Assembly: GCF_016587435.1 (NCBI RefSeq)
Contig: NZ_BNJJ01000001.1
Coordinates: forward strand, 62,001 to 126,000
From: Dictyobacter formicarum
GTDB taxonomy: Bacteria > Chloroflexota > Ktedonobacteria > Ktedonobacterales > Ktedonobacteraceae
Length of the DNA stretch: 64,000 nucleotides
Reading direction: 5' to 3'
Shown here in pieces: positions 27,485 through 36,714 of this stretch. The translations under genes and the position numbers were made by a program. Below the pieces are notes generated by a model. It searched no databases. It saw only the letters and a program-made list of their open reading frames with translations, and had not been told where the DNA came from. How positions within the stretch are numbered: position 1 is the stretch's first letter; every line of letters begins with the position of its first letter.

Positions 27485-28124
27485 GCCACTGACTATCCTG
27501 CTGGTTGATGACCATCCGCTAGTGCGCAATGGGTTGCGTGCTTTGCTATCTTCGGTGCCGAATCTGCAGGTAGTGGGCGAGGCGGCTAATGGCAAAGAAG
27601 CCATCACGCAGGCAGCAACGCTACGACCCTCTATTATTTTGATGGATCTACATATGCCAGAAATGAATGGCATCGAGGCCACCCGTCATATCTTACAGGT
27701 TAATCCACATATCGGTATCCTGGTACTTACGATGCTGGAGGATGACGCCTCGGTCTTTGCCGCCATGCGGGCAGGGGCGCGCGGCTACCTGCTCAAAGGG
27801 GCCGATCAGACCGAAGTGTTGCGCGCCATCGGCGTGGTAGCCCATGGCGAAGCCATCTTCAGTCCACCAATTGCGCGCCGTTTGATGCAGTACTTTGCCA
27901 ACATGCAACCTATAATACCAGCCAGCAGCTTCCCCGATCTGACCGAACGTGAACGAGAGATACTCGTCCTCATCACAATGGGTAAAAGCAACGCGGAAAT
28001 TGCCGAAGAGCTGGTATTGAGTCCCAAGACCGTCAGTAACCATGTCTCCAATATTCTCAGCAAGCTCCAGGTAGTTGATCGCGCTCAAGCCATCCTACGC
28101 GCGCGCCAGGCCGGATTGGGCTAA
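27471..28124 (+). CDS. NarL/FixJ-family response regulator
   Basis: This 217-residue DNA-binding response regulator has a receiver domain with acidic pair Asp13-Asp14 (LLVDDHPLVRNG), phosphoacceptor Asp59 (IILMDLHMPEMNG), the Thr of VLTML and Lys109 (YLLKGAD). The LuxR-type helix-turn-helix (about 157-207) reads LTEREREILVLITMGKSNAE followed by SPKTVSNHVSNILSKL. The gene is intact although its upstream kinase is damaged, so it may be driven by another kinase or small phosphodonors. Its start overlaps the end of the kinase fragment. Confidence 0.93.
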   Translation: MTVNEPLTILLVDDHPLVRNGLRALLSSVPNLQVVGEAANGKEAITQAATLRPSIILMDLHMPEMNGIEATRHILQVNPHIGILVLTMLEDDASVFAAMRAGARGYLLKGADQTEVLRAIGVVAHGEAIFSPPIARRLMQYFANMQPIIPASSFPDLTEREREILVLITMGKSNAEIAEELVLSPKTVSNHVSNILSKLQVVDRAQAILRARQAGLG

Positions 28125-28262
28125 CCCACAGAGAAGATAAATATGAGCCGCGCCGCCATCGCTTAGAGCAATGCATGTGCTATAGTAAAAAAGGAATTAC
28201 CACAGCACTAACAATGGTGAAAAAAATCATTGATGCATTATAAATAAGGATATATAAAAAGC

Positions 28263-28937
28263 ATGGCAAACAATACAACTACTCTTTATATCACCAGGCA
28301 TGGCCAGACCCAATGGAACGCGGAACGGAGGATGCAGGGCCATGCAAACTCGGAATTGACTGAGTTGGGAACGCAACAGGCAACGTGGCTACATGATGCT
28401 TTGCAAGACATCGATTTTGCCGCCATCTATGCCAGCCCCAGCACACGCGCCTACCGAACGGCTGAAATTATTCGTGGACAGCGCGAGCAAGCGGTCATTG
28501 CCTGTGAGGAGCTAAAAGAGATTGGCCTGGGCTCATGGGAGGGGCACCTGACCAGCGAAATAGAACAGCAACATCCGGCTGAATTCTTTGCCTTCTGGCA
28601 TGCTCCTCAAGAATATCAGGCCCTCAACGGAGGCGAGACCTTTCCGCAGATGCGTGAGCGTGTGCTGCCCAAAGTTGATGAATTGATCAATCTACATGCA
28701 GGTCAGACCATCCTGCTCGTCACTCATGCGGTCACGCTGAAAACCATCGTAAGCAGCTTTGAAGGGCGCCCACTCGCCCGCCTGTGGGACCCGCCGGTGA
28801 TCCATCCCACCTCGCTCAGCAAAATCGTAATCAAGGATGGAATCGCCAGCATTGAACTCTACGCGGACGTCTCGCATCACCAGATCAAACCATCTTCGCC
28901 CATCCTAGAAAAAAGCGCCCGGGGACCCAGCGTTTAG
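28263..28937 (+). CDS. Histidine phosphatase-family protein (phosphoglycerate mutase-like)
   Basis: A 224-residue cytoplasmic phosphatase of the RHG superfamily. The phosphohistidine motif is YITRHGQTQWN (His13). It is followed by YASPSTRAYRTAEII with the second active-site Arg, EIGLGSWEGHL with the acid/base Glu, and LVTHAVTLKTIV with the second His. This pattern fits GpmB/CobC-type broad phosphatases rather than the glycolytic cofactor-dependent mutase. Candidate substrates are sugar phosphates or alpha-ribazole phosphate. It is a single gene after the two-component remnant. A weak AAGGAT site precedes ATG 28263. Confidence 0.88.
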   Translation: MANNTTTLYITRHGQTQWNAERRMQGHANSELTELGTQQATWLHDALQDIDFAAIYASPSTRAYRTAEIIRGQREQAVIACEELKEIGLGSWEGHLTSEIEQQHPAEFFAFWHAPQEYQALNGGETFPQMRERVLPKVDELINLHAGQTILLVTHAVTLKTIVSSFEGRPLARLWDPPVIHPTSLSKIVIKDGIASIELYADVSHHQIKPSSPILEKSARGPSV

Positions 28938-29204
28938 ATGGATGCCAGACACACGTAACTTCCACCATCCATGAAACGCTTTATAGGCGGCACAGGACTC
29001 TACCACGCCATCCACCAAAACATTAAGAGGCCCACCTTCTAGATCAATCGATCACGGCGGGCCGCTTCATCTATTGCTATGTACTTATTCATGCTAATCA
29101 AAATGAGACATCTGAACCGCTCCTTTCTTAATAGTCATAACCGGTGATTATTTACGTCTTTAACCAGGTCAGCATGTCATGCGAACATGATTTTTACATG
29201 TCAA

Positions 29205-29369
29205 TTAGCTATGTGGATATATGATATTAGGCACAATATGTAAGGCTTGATGGACGTTGAAATGAGCAACGCTCAATAATACAAAAATGATTGCGAGCAA
29301 AGTAAAAAATGCTACAAGAGCTACCATCAAGAGTTGCTTATTGCGCAGTGCAAAAATCATGGTTTTCAT
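29205..29369 (-). CDS. 54-residue single-helix membrane peptide
   Basis: A short leftward frame encodes a peptide beginning MKTMIFALRNKQ. A long hydrophobic segment follows (LLMVALVAFFTLLAIIFVLL), then SVAHFNVHQALHIVPNII and a polar end. A short basic N-terminus and one helix predict a small membrane protein or a signal-peptide-like secreted peptide. GAGAGG abuts the first ATG (29369) and lies nine bases before the second in-frame ATG (29360), which is therefore the likelier start. It stands alone between the phosphatase and the large regulator. Family not recognised. The evidence is the ribosome binding site plus a coherent membrane segment. Confidence 0.5.
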   Translation of the reverse strand: MKTMIFALRNKQLLMVALVAFFTLLAIIFVLLSVAHFNVHQALHIVPNIIYPHS

Positions 29370-29731
29370 CCTCTCTGCTGAGTAAAGTACTCAAAGCCCA
29401 CTAAATGAGGGCAATCACCGGCTGGTGCAACGCATCAAACTGAACAATTATCACCAAATCCAAATACTAAAGCACAAAATTTTTTTCTTGTTTTGCAGTA
29501 TCTACACCAATATTCAATTGGTTCGTTACTTGTTGATAAAAATATACATGATTATACTAAGAATTATGGCCTTTTTTATCCATAATTCACAGTACAATAA
29601 GTCTAGGTGGTTAAGTAGGAGGGTCTCTGATTTGGAGGAAGGGATAATAATTTGTAGAGGAAGATCACAAATTTGGGTGAAGATCCTTAAATGATATGCA
29701 CATTACAAATTTTTTGGACGTCAAAATATAG
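29370..29731. other. AT-rich intergenic region
   Basis: About 360 AT-rich bases. A rightward frame at 29425-29694 exists but has no ribosome binding site and an implausible composition rich in Ile/Arg and aromatics, so it is not called. The region should contain the promoter of the 54-residue membrane peptide. Confidence 0.35.
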
Positions 29732-29760
29732 GTAGCTCTTCCCTACGCGGGGAGAGCTAC
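29732..29760 (-). terminator. Intrinsic terminator of the large BTAD regulator
   Basis: GTAGCTCTTCCC (29732-29743) and GGGGAGAGCTAC (29749-29760) form a 12-bp stem with one mismatch and a 5-base loop. Reading leftward it is followed by CTATATTTTG. It lies about 50 bases past the stop codon of the leftward regulator. Confidence 0.7.
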
Positions 29761-29808
29761 TTCGTTGTCCACAAGGTTTTTTTTCTCATAAATTTTCATT
29801 GAATTTTT

Positions 29809-32800
29809 TCACACTCTATTTTCTTGCACATTGTATTTACGCATTAACTTTTCTGTTAACATTTCATCCAAAAATGATTTACTTTCGACAAAAATCCTAC
29901 GAGACTCATGTAAGTAGTCTAAAGCAGTATCATATTCTTTGCCCTTTCCAGTGCTTAAGCTAAAGATTGCTGTTGCGTACTGACACAAAATACGTGCATA
30001 CTCTAATTTATTTTCATTTTTACGAATAGTTGTCAATGCTTGATTCAAATATTGTAAAGCATGGTCTTTCATTCCCAGATTACTATAAATACTCCCTAAA
30101 ACACGTTGCCCACGAGCAGTAAATCCCACTAACCCATATTGTTTTATCTCTTCTAAAGCGTTTTTAGCCTCTTCAAGCGAATGTTGAGTTTCTCCTAGTG
30201 ATAACAATACTTGTGACAATATAAGCCTACCTTCAGTTCTAGCTTCAGCTTCTATGCCTTCATAATTAATTGCTTGAGTTAATGTTTTCTTAGCACGCCT
30301 CAGAAATTTATTTTTTCGATCACTAGATTTATCCAGGTCATAATCATTAATTGCTTGAACAAAACGCAGATTTCCAAGCACTATTAAAGCCAATCCTATA
30401 CAGGGAGCTGCATAAGTAACTCTGCCTATACACAGAGCTTTTTTTAATGTAGTAATTGCCTCTGGAATTTGTCCTTTCTCTTGAAATATTAAAGACAAAT
30501 ACGAATAAAAAATGCTATGAATTATAGGATCGTTAGTATAGTGTTCAGCTAATAAAATTGCTTGTTGCAATTCATTTTGAGCTTCCAAAAAATTTCCTAT
30601 TCGCAGATCTAATACACCTAGATTTCCCATAACAACAGATACTAAGGGCATTTCTCCAATACGTTCTGCATCATTTAAAGATCGCCTCAGCGTAGCTTGT
30701 GCTTGAGAATATTCAGCAATTCTTAAATACAAATCACCCATATTACAGCTTGCTATGGCGATTTCTCTTGATCTATCGTATTGTTCAAATATTTCTACAG
30801 CTTTATTGAGATGTGGTAATGCATCATTGCATAGACCACTGGCAGCTTCAATATTACTCAATAGAATATAAATACGACCAAGATCAACAGGATCATATTG
30901 AAAAACACGGCCAATATAAGAAGAATATTTACCAGTATTTGGATTGCCCCTCTGACTCTCAAGTACACCTTCAAACAGCCTCAAAGTTTCATTTGCAATA
31001 GCACGAGCTTCATGATAATTACCACTGCGCCACTGTACATAACTTTGTTGTAAGCGTATTCTCGCCAATATTGGCCCTTCTACTATGTTTGAGTCTTTGA
31101 GTAATTTTTCTCCAAGGCGATAATATTGATCAGCCCTTACTAAATCTCCCGTATCATAAAAAGTTCTTCCTATCTCTCCAAGCAGCATAGCCTGCAATTG
31201 TACTTCTTTTGGGGATGCTTGAGATCGTGAATCACTTGTATAGCTTCTACGTATAGCTAAAGATTGCTCATAAAATACACGCGCATCATCATATTTTCCT
31301 TGGACTCTTGTACATTCAGCTAAACGCTCTCGCAGATATGCCAGGTGCGGATAGTCATTACTATCAAAATGATCTAGTGCGATATGATAAAATTCTTCAG
31401 CTGCTTTGTAAGAAGAAAGCATATATGCCTGGCTACCAGCTAGATCAGAGTAATAAACAATATCTTGATTACTAGCGCCACCTTTTACAAGGTGATTAGT
31501 AATGGTAGCAGCTACTTCCTCTTCGTGGCCCTGGTACATGTTGCGGAAAACTTCGGCGGCTTTGCGGTGCAGGCTAGCGCGCCTGGCGGCGGACAGGCGG
31601 TCGTATAGATAGGTTTTGAGCAGGGGATGCCAGAAGTGGTAGGTGATTTTGGTGCCGGTGCCTTCTTCGGTGAGCATGCCCGAGCGTAAAGCTTCTTCGA
31701 GGAGGTCGAGGACGATGTCTTCATGATTGGGGAGTTGCGATTCCATTTCGCTGATGGCCTGGAATTCGAAGGAGCCTCCGATGACGGCAGCTTTGCCGAG
31801 CAGTTGCTGGCATTTTTCGCTCAGGCGCGTCAGACGCAGGGCGAGCACGGCGTTGATGGTGTCGGGCAGGCTGTCATTGAAATTGTCTTTGTTGGTAGAT
31901 ACTTCGGGCGAGGGCGCGTCAACGACGCTGCGGGCCAACTCTTCGGCGAAGAAGGGGTTACCACCGGCTCGCCTGGTGATTTCTTCGATCATGGTTTCGG
32001 GGGCGTGCGAGACCTGGGAGACCAGCGAGTTGATATGTGCTTCACTCAATAGCTCCAGGGAGATGGTTTCTACGGCGTTTTCACGGCGCAAGTCGGTGAG
32101 CAATGAGCGCAAAGGACTGCTCTGGTCCAGTTCGTTTTCGCGGCAGGTGCCGACAATGGTAATGGGATAGCCATAGGTGCGGCGGGCCAGATAAGCCAGC
32201 AGTTCGCAGCTACTACTATCGGCCCATTGCAGGTCGTCCAGGGTAATCAGAAGCGGAGTGCTCTCGCTGATCAAGGTGAGTAGCTCACGGGCCGCCTCCC
32301 AGAGGCGCAGTTGCTCCTGTTCAGGAGAGAGCGAGGAGGGGAAGTTGACCGTCGAGAGGAGGTCGTGGATTTCGGGCAGCAAGGTGCCCAGTGGCTGGAA
32401 GACCAGCGGGCGCCGCTTCACTTCCTGGCGCTGCCAGACTCCCTGGTCCATGGCTTTGCGCAACACTTCGGTCCATAGACGATAGGGGATGGTACCCTCC
32501 TGGGCGTAGACACGGCTCCAGGCGACAGCCCAGCTGCGCCTTTTGGCTTCACGGCCCAGTTCTTCCGCCAGACGTGTCTTACCAATGCCGACATCGCCCA
32601 TCAACAGCACGCACTGTGGGCGGCGATTGGGGTCCAGCGTGGCGACGGTTGAGCGGCGCTGGGCACCCAGACGGAAACGCGCAGCCTGCTCGGTCGTCGT
32701 CAGCAGCTCACGCAGCTGCTCTAGTTCTTGCTGTCGGCCCACCAGCGGACTCTGATGGCTACGGCCAATCTGTATCGCCGGAGCCTCGGTCATGCCTCCG

Positions 32801-33903
32801 GGATTATTGTTTGTATCGCGAGTAGCCCGCTCGGCAACGGCCGCTTCGGTGGCGCGAGCCTTATTGCGACCCCGCATCAAATCATCATAGAGCTTGCGCG
32901 TATCTGGCAGGGGAGCAATATTATATTCTTGTTGCAGCACCGTAGACAGCTTCTTATAAACACGCAGAGCCTCACCGCGACGCCCCAGCTTCTCCAGTAC
33001 AATCATCAATCGCTGCACACCAGCCTCATTAGTAGGATCAACCGAGATCAATTTATCCAATGGATCAATCGCATGCACCAGGGCATCGCGAGCAATCATC
33101 AGATCCGCCAGTTCCAGCAACAATCCAATCCAGCTGCGCTGCAATGACTCACGGCGCGCACGCGTCCACTCATTACGCCGATCTTCGGGTAGGAACTCCC
33201 CGCCGTACAGGCTGGCAGCCTCCTTAAGCAGCTTCTCCTTGGTACCAATGTCCTCTTCATCCTTAATCTCATGGGCCCGCGTCAACAGCTGCTCAAAGAC
33301 ATCGGCATCCACCCAGATCTGCAAGGGATCGGCCAGCGTCAATACTTCACGCTCAGTCAACAAGAGCGGTGAGGTGGCAGGACGATTGCGACCCGGCTCA
33401 AAAACCTGGCGCAGACTATAGACAGCGCGGTCCAGGCGACTACCCGCGGTATCTATATCCAGATCAGGCCAGAGCGCCTCTGTAATCTGTTCACGCCCCA
33501 GCTTGCGTCCAACCACACTTACCAGGCAGCCTAACAAGGCCCGCACCCGTTGATGCTGCCATGAAGCATCCGTCACCGTCTGCCAATCCAATGGATCACG
33601 CGGATCGCGCCGCTCCAGGCGAAATTGTCCCAGCGTATAAATACGGATAACGGCCTGGTCCTTCTCATTAGTCTGCGCGGGCGATGGCTGCTGATTTCCC
33701 AGCATCGTCGCTTCCGCCTCAGGTGGCAAATGTTTTCCAATATAGGTGCGAGTCGTACGCCCTTCTACCGTCTGGTAAGCATACCAATAAGGGCCGTGTC
33801 CGACCCCTTCTCGGCACCGCTTACAACGTGGTTTTCCACAATAACTAACCTGTTGGTGATAGGTAATCTTCGTATTCATCGCACGTGCTCCTGAGTTCGC
33901 CAC
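29809..33903 (-). CDS. BTAD/AAA+/TPR transcriptional regulator, intact paralogue
   Basis: This 1364-residue one-component regulator, SARP/MalT-like in layout, is intact. Residues 1-60 hold the HQQVSYCGKPRCKRC module (a possible zinc ribbon, resembling DUF6788). A winged helix follows (about 85-180) with the BTAD region (about 190-345). The ATPase has Walker A GDVGIGKTR (about 436-444) and Walker B LLITLDDLQWADSS (near 553). TPR repeats fill about 800 to the end (YSQAQATLRRSL, ALQYLNQALTTI). ATP and ligand binding to the TPR part would control DNA binding. Coding GC drops visibly beyond about residue 800 (DNA left of about 31505), so the sensor half looks of different origin. The split gene at 2823-6724 is its paralogue. 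Confidence 0.9.
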   Translation of the reverse strand: MANSGARAMNTKITYHQQVSYCGKPRCKRCREGVGHGPYWYAYQTVEGRTTRTYIGKHLPPEAEATMLGNQQPSPAQTNEKDQAVIRIYTLGQFRLERRDPRDPLDWQTVTDASWQHQRVRALLGCLVSVVGRKLGREQITEALWPDLDIDTAGSRLDRAVYSLRQVFEPGRNRPATSPLLLTEREVLTLADPLQIWVDADVFEQLLTRAHEIKDEEDIGTKEKLLKEAASLYGGEFLPEDRRNEWTRARRESLQRSWIGLLLELADLMIARDALVHAIDPLDKLISVDPTNEAGVQRLMIVLEKLGRRGEALRVYKKLSTVLQQEYNIAPLPDTRKLYDDLMRGRNKARATEAAVAERATRDTNNNPGGMTEAPAIQIGRSHQSPLVGRQQELEQLRELLTTTEQAARFRLGAQRRSTVATLDPNRRPQCVLLMGDVGIGKTRLAEELGREAKRRSWAVAWSRVYAQEGTIPYRLWTEVLRKAMDQGVWQRQEVKRRPLVFQPLGTLLPEIHDLLSTVNFPSSLSPEQEQLRLWEAARELLTLISESTPLLITLDDLQWADSSSCELLAYLARRTYGYPITIVGTCRENELDQSSPLRSLLTDLRRENAVETISLELLSEAHINSLVSQVSHAPETMIEEITRRAGGNPFFAEELARSVVDAPSPEVSTNKDNFNDSLPDTINAVLALRLTRLSEKCQQLLGKAAVIGGSFEFQAISEMESQLPNHEDIVLDLLEEALRSGMLTEEGTGTKITYHFWHPLLKTYLYDRLSAARRASLHRKAAEVFRNMYQGHEEEVAATITNHLVKGGASNQDIVYYSDLAGSQAYMLSSYKAAEEFYHIALDHFDSNDYPHLAYLRERLAECTRVQGKYDDARVFYEQSLAIRRSYTSDSRSQASPKEVQLQAMLLGEIGRTFYDTGDLVRADQYYRLGEKLLKDSNIVEGPILARIRLQQSYVQWRSGNYHEARAIANETLRLFEGVLESQRGNPNTGKYSSYIGRVFQYDPVDLGRIYILLSNIEAASGLCNDALPHLNKAVEIFEQYDRSREIAIASCNMGDLYLRIAEYSQAQATLRRSLNDAERIGEMPLVSVVMGNLGVLDLRIGNFLEAQNELQQAILLAEHYTNDPIIHSIFYSYLSLIFQEKGQIPEAITTLKKALCIGRVTYAAPCIGLALIVLGNLRFVQAINDYDLDKSSDRKNKFLRRAKKTLTQAINYEGIEAEARTEGRLILSQVLLSLGETQHSLEEAKNALEEIKQYGLVGFTARGQRVLGSIYSNLGMKDHALQYLNQALTTIRKNENKLEYARILCQYATAIFSLSTGKGKEYDTALDYLHESRRIFVESKSFLDEMLTEKLMRKYNVQENRV

Positions 33904-34530
33904 CCGAAAGTCCTATATTAAAAATAATTCATTCAAACTTCTGCCTGATTATGCCGTCATCACCTCTCACAATCTATTCCTTCCCATGCCTGACAGTCAT
34001 ATCAGCGTCCGGCATCCATGCGCTCCAGGGCGCCCTACCTGTCCCCAACCGCCTGCTATCTACGCCGGACAATAATCAATCCAGCAAAAAGAGGATCATT
34101 ACAAAGACGAACAATCCCCCTGGTACATCAAATAATGTATAGCAGGCAGTATATATCATGATAAATAAAACTTCATCATGGTATGAAAATAGTATTAAAA
34201 AACAGGTACATTGTCTTATAATCAATGCATACTTGTCGTACACTTGCGGACGGGCGCATCCGCGCCGAGTCTTGTTTTTATGGTGAAGTGCAAGAATATT
34301 TTTTGCATAGCAATGATGCGAAACTTTTTACATAAAAATACTGATAGAGCGCGAATCAAATGCCTAGAAAGAGGATAATTTGGGGAAAAGAACACATATA
34401 AAAAATTACATTCTTTGTATACTAAAAAAGGGTTGGCTGGGGTTCATTGTATGAGGAACTTTTTGATAGAGCTGTGAACCCACTACTACATTCTTTCTCG
34501 CACTATTAAAAAGTTCCTCGCTGTTTTATG
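33904..34530. other. Intergenic region with a decayed composite repeat and inverted repeats
   Basis: No gene is evident in about 630 bases between the regulator start and the thioesterase end. It contains the repeat copy at 34244, and GAGGAACTTTTTGATAG (34453-34469), which pairs with 34503-34519 with one mismatch across a 33-base loop. The latter lies right after the thioesterase stop and could be its leftward transcript end, though it lacks a strong T tract. Confidence 0.5.
34244..34345. repeat. Composite repeat copy 3 (decayed)
   Basis: The GC box TTGCGGACGGGCGCATCCG (from 34244) continues to GAGTCT at 34272. It matches the copy 1 box, read on the other strand, with two substitutions and an indel. 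It is followed by TGTTTTTATGGTGAAGTGCA and, about 50 bases on, ACTTTTTACATAAAAA. The outer ends still pair but the inner stem has decayed. Confidence 0.6.
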
Positions 34531-34980
34531 CTAGGCCAGCCGCACCACATAGCGTCCCACAAAAGAAACTGCCAGGGTATCACCTTCGAGGATCTCAGCC
34601 TTCAATTCCAGGCGTCCTTTTTTATGGGTGCGCAACATCTTCTCAAAGCGCCCTAGCTGCTCGTTAGAAGGACGATAGCAATAGGCCGAAAAATCCTTTT
34701 TTACCGGGGCCAGGTAGCGGCAATTACTATCTTGAATAATAATTTCGCCCGTCAGGTTATACTCCTGGAGCATAAACCAGGTCATGCTCCAGCCGGCCAG
34801 CGTTAACAGGGCGCTCAGGCTACCGCCAAAGGCAGTGCCGGCATGATTAACATTCTCAGCCAGCGGAGCATCTAAACGCAGTATGCGCTCATCATAGGCA
34901 CCCACCGTCAGGTTAAAATGTCTGGTGATTGGTATTTCTGTATTGAGTAAAGTCTGGAGCTCGCGTAATCTGTCCTGCAT
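34531..34980 (-). CDS. Thioesterase-domain protein (YiiD C-terminal-like hotdog fold)
   Basis: About 149 residues matching the putative thioesterase (hotdog) domain family found at the C-terminus of YiiD. Hallmarks are LAENVNHAGTAFGGSLSALL (about 45-64) followed by LAGWSMTW, and the strand pattern GEIIIQDSNCRYLAPVKKDF. Such proteins may hydrolyse acyl-CoA or acyl-ACP thioesters; the substrate is unknown. ATG 34980 is preferred because GGAGG lies upstream (14 bases, rather far); ATG 35004 would add eight residues but has no site. It is a single-gene unit divergent from the M48-like gene. Confidence 0.8.
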   Translation of the reverse strand: MQDRLRELQTLLNTEIPITRHFNLTVGAYDERILRLDAPLAENVNHAGTAFGGSLSALLTLAGWSMTWFMLQEYNLTGEIIIQDSNCRYLAPVKKDFSAYCYRPSNEQLGRFEKMLRTHKKGRLELKAEILEGDTLAVSFVGRYVVRLA

Positions 34981-35143
34981 CGTATAGCTACCGGCCTCCT
35001 GCATAAAATCGTAAGCGTCTATAGTGTACCCCTTTTGAAGGGGCTAATCAAATACATATATTATCAGGAGGGTAGGTAAAAGCAGCTAATATCGAACTCA
35101 CGTATGATTTATGAATAATAGAATTTTCTATATAAAAACTTCC

Positions 35144-35172
35144 TTGACAGAAATAGTAGTTACGCGTATCTT
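35144..35172 (+). promoter_or_regulatory. Sigma-70-type promoter for the M48-like membrane protein
   Basis: TTGACA (35144-35149), a 17-base spacer and TATCTT (35167-35172) precede the gene at 35257 by about 85 bases. A short hairpin (CTCTCGCTCCTGAGAG) follows in the leader. Confidence 0.6.
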
Positions 35173-35256
35173 ATAAGGGCTCTCGCTCCTGAGAGAAAAA
35201 AGCTTTGAAATTTCAAAAAAAGCGGACATGATTTTGTCTGCACATGAGGTGATAGA

Positions 35257-36660
35257 ATGCCCCTGGAACTGCTTTTTTTTATTGCTCTGCAATTTATATT
35301 TATAATAATAAATATCTCAATTGGAATGATTAGCTTCGTACGTAGCCGAAAAATCCTGCGAGAAACACTCACTACTCCTGGTCAGGATCCTCAATCCATC
35401 AATAACTTTATGCACTACATGGTCAGGCGCAATCATGTCGTACGCCAGAGTAGCTACATTAATGCATTGGTACTCATTGCTGGCATAGTGCTACTTGGAA
35501 TTGGCTTCATGCAGCTGCCCAATTCACTTATATATGGGCAGATAGTGATTATCAATAATAACGAGCACCAGACCTTTCTTAACCTGACCGCTGTTATTTC
35601 TCTGATCATCATTTGTTCGCCCCTGCTAGGGCTGGCAATTGGTGGCAACATTGCTTTCTATCTATCCAACGTTTTTATAGATGCCATTGCCAGCGAGTTC
35701 TTCCATGTCTCTTCGCTCACCAGGCAAGAATTTGCCCGTATCCGCCTGAAGTTTATGCTTAATGCTTCTTTGCCGCTGATTATTTTTCTGGAAATCGTAA
35801 CACTGGTAGCCACTATTACGGGACAGATCCTGCCAGCATCAATCGTCGGGCTTATTTACATAGTTGCAATCATATGTATACGCCTTCTTTTGGGGCGCAA
35901 GATATTGAAGACTATCAACAATTTACAACCAATCGAGCAAACCAGTTGGGCCTATCTACAGCCGCGCATCGCTGCCTGGTCGCGATTAGCAGGTGTGAGC
36001 TTCGGGGAAGTTTTGATCCAACCAGACATAATTGGCACCAATATTCGCGTCATCGGTCGCAAAAATACGATGTTAATCATTGGGGACCAGATATTGCGCC
36101 ACACCGACTGGCGCCAACAGGATGCTATGATCTGCCTGGAACTGGCACTGGTCAGGAAAAAAGTGCTCAATTGGAACTTCTGGAGAATCATCAGTATGCT
36201 TGTGGGTCTTGGCCTCCTGTTTGTACCCCTTATCGTGCAACTAAGCATAAACATCCTGGATATCACCATATTCTTCTTATGCACTTTTTTAATGCTGCTG
36301 ATAACGATATTTGTTAACCGTGGCTTCCGAAAAAAAATGCACACGCTATACCAGGACGCTGACTGTATTTCCTGCTACTTTACAGGGGATCCAATGGCGA
36401 CGATGGTAGCCCTGACTACAATACAGGCCCTCAATGGCGTTCAGGCCACGCAAAAATCAAATGCTATTCCTTCGGCCAATACGCGCCTGCAACAACTAGA
36501 CCAGTTGGCGCGCCAATCCTGGCCGCGTGCCCCCTACGCCAGCGAACTGGTACCAGCCATTACACCAGTGACGTTTGGTCCCTATCAACTCAGCACAGCC
36601 TTCGACAAGCAAAGCGAGCCCGCGCCCGTCCCGGATGCGCCGTATGTGCTATTGGCATAG
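35257..36660 (+). CDS. M48-like integral membrane protein lacking the zinc-binding residues (pseudopeptidase)
   Basis: This 467-residue membrane protein has about six helices (7-28, 66-86, 108-136, 170-210, 310-352). A cytoplasmic core is laid out like HtpX/Ste24 (M48) peptidases: LAGVSFGEVLIQPDIIGTNI, VIGRKNTMLIIGDQIL, then the place of HExxH, and later YQDADCISCYFTGDPMATMV, which aligns with the usual ExxxD..LTGDPxA segment. The HExxH site reads LELAL (294-298) and the third ligand Glu is replaced by Tyr365, so zinc binding and proteolysis should be lost. GAGGTGA precedes ATG 35257. Assignment is from motif order alone; an unrelated membrane protein is possible. Confidence 0.65.
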   Translation: MPLELLFFIALQFIFIIINISIGMISFVRSRKILRETLTTPGQDPQSINNFMHYMVRRNHVVRQSSYINALVLIAGIVLLGIGFMQLPNSLIYGQIVIINNNEHQTFLNLTAVISLIIICSPLLGLAIGGNIAFYLSNVFIDAIASEFFHVSSLTRQEFARIRLKFMLNASLPLIIFLEIVTLVATITGQILPASIVGLIYIVAIICIRLLLGRKILKTINNLQPIEQTSWAYLQPRIAAWSRLAGVSFGEVLIQPDIIGTNIRVIGRKNTMLIIGDQILRHTDWRQQDAMICLELALVRKKVLNWNFWRIISMLVGLGLLFVPLIVQLSINILDITIFFLCTFLMLLITIFVNRGFRKKMHTLYQDADCISCYFTGDPMATMVALTTIQALNGVQATQKSNAIPSANTRLQQLDQLARQSWPRAPYASELVPAITPVTFGPYQLSTAFDKQSEPAPVPDAPYVLLA

Positions 36661-36666
36661 AACAAC

Positions 36667-36709
36667 AAAAAGAGGGAGAGGTTGTAGCCTATAACCTCTC
36701 CCTCTTTTT
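36667..36709. terminator. Strong bidirectional intrinsic terminator
   Basis: A perfect 17-bp inverted repeat (36667-36683 with 36693-36709, core GAGGGAGAGG) has five A's on the left, five T's on the right and a 9-base loop. It lies between the convergent M48-like and APH-like genes and serves both. Confidence 0.92.
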
Positions 36710-36714
36710 CATAC

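Noticed and set aside
29425..29694. Open frame of 89 codons on the + strand
   Set aside because: No ribosome binding site, composition typical of translated AT-rich non-coding DNA, and no recognisable motif.
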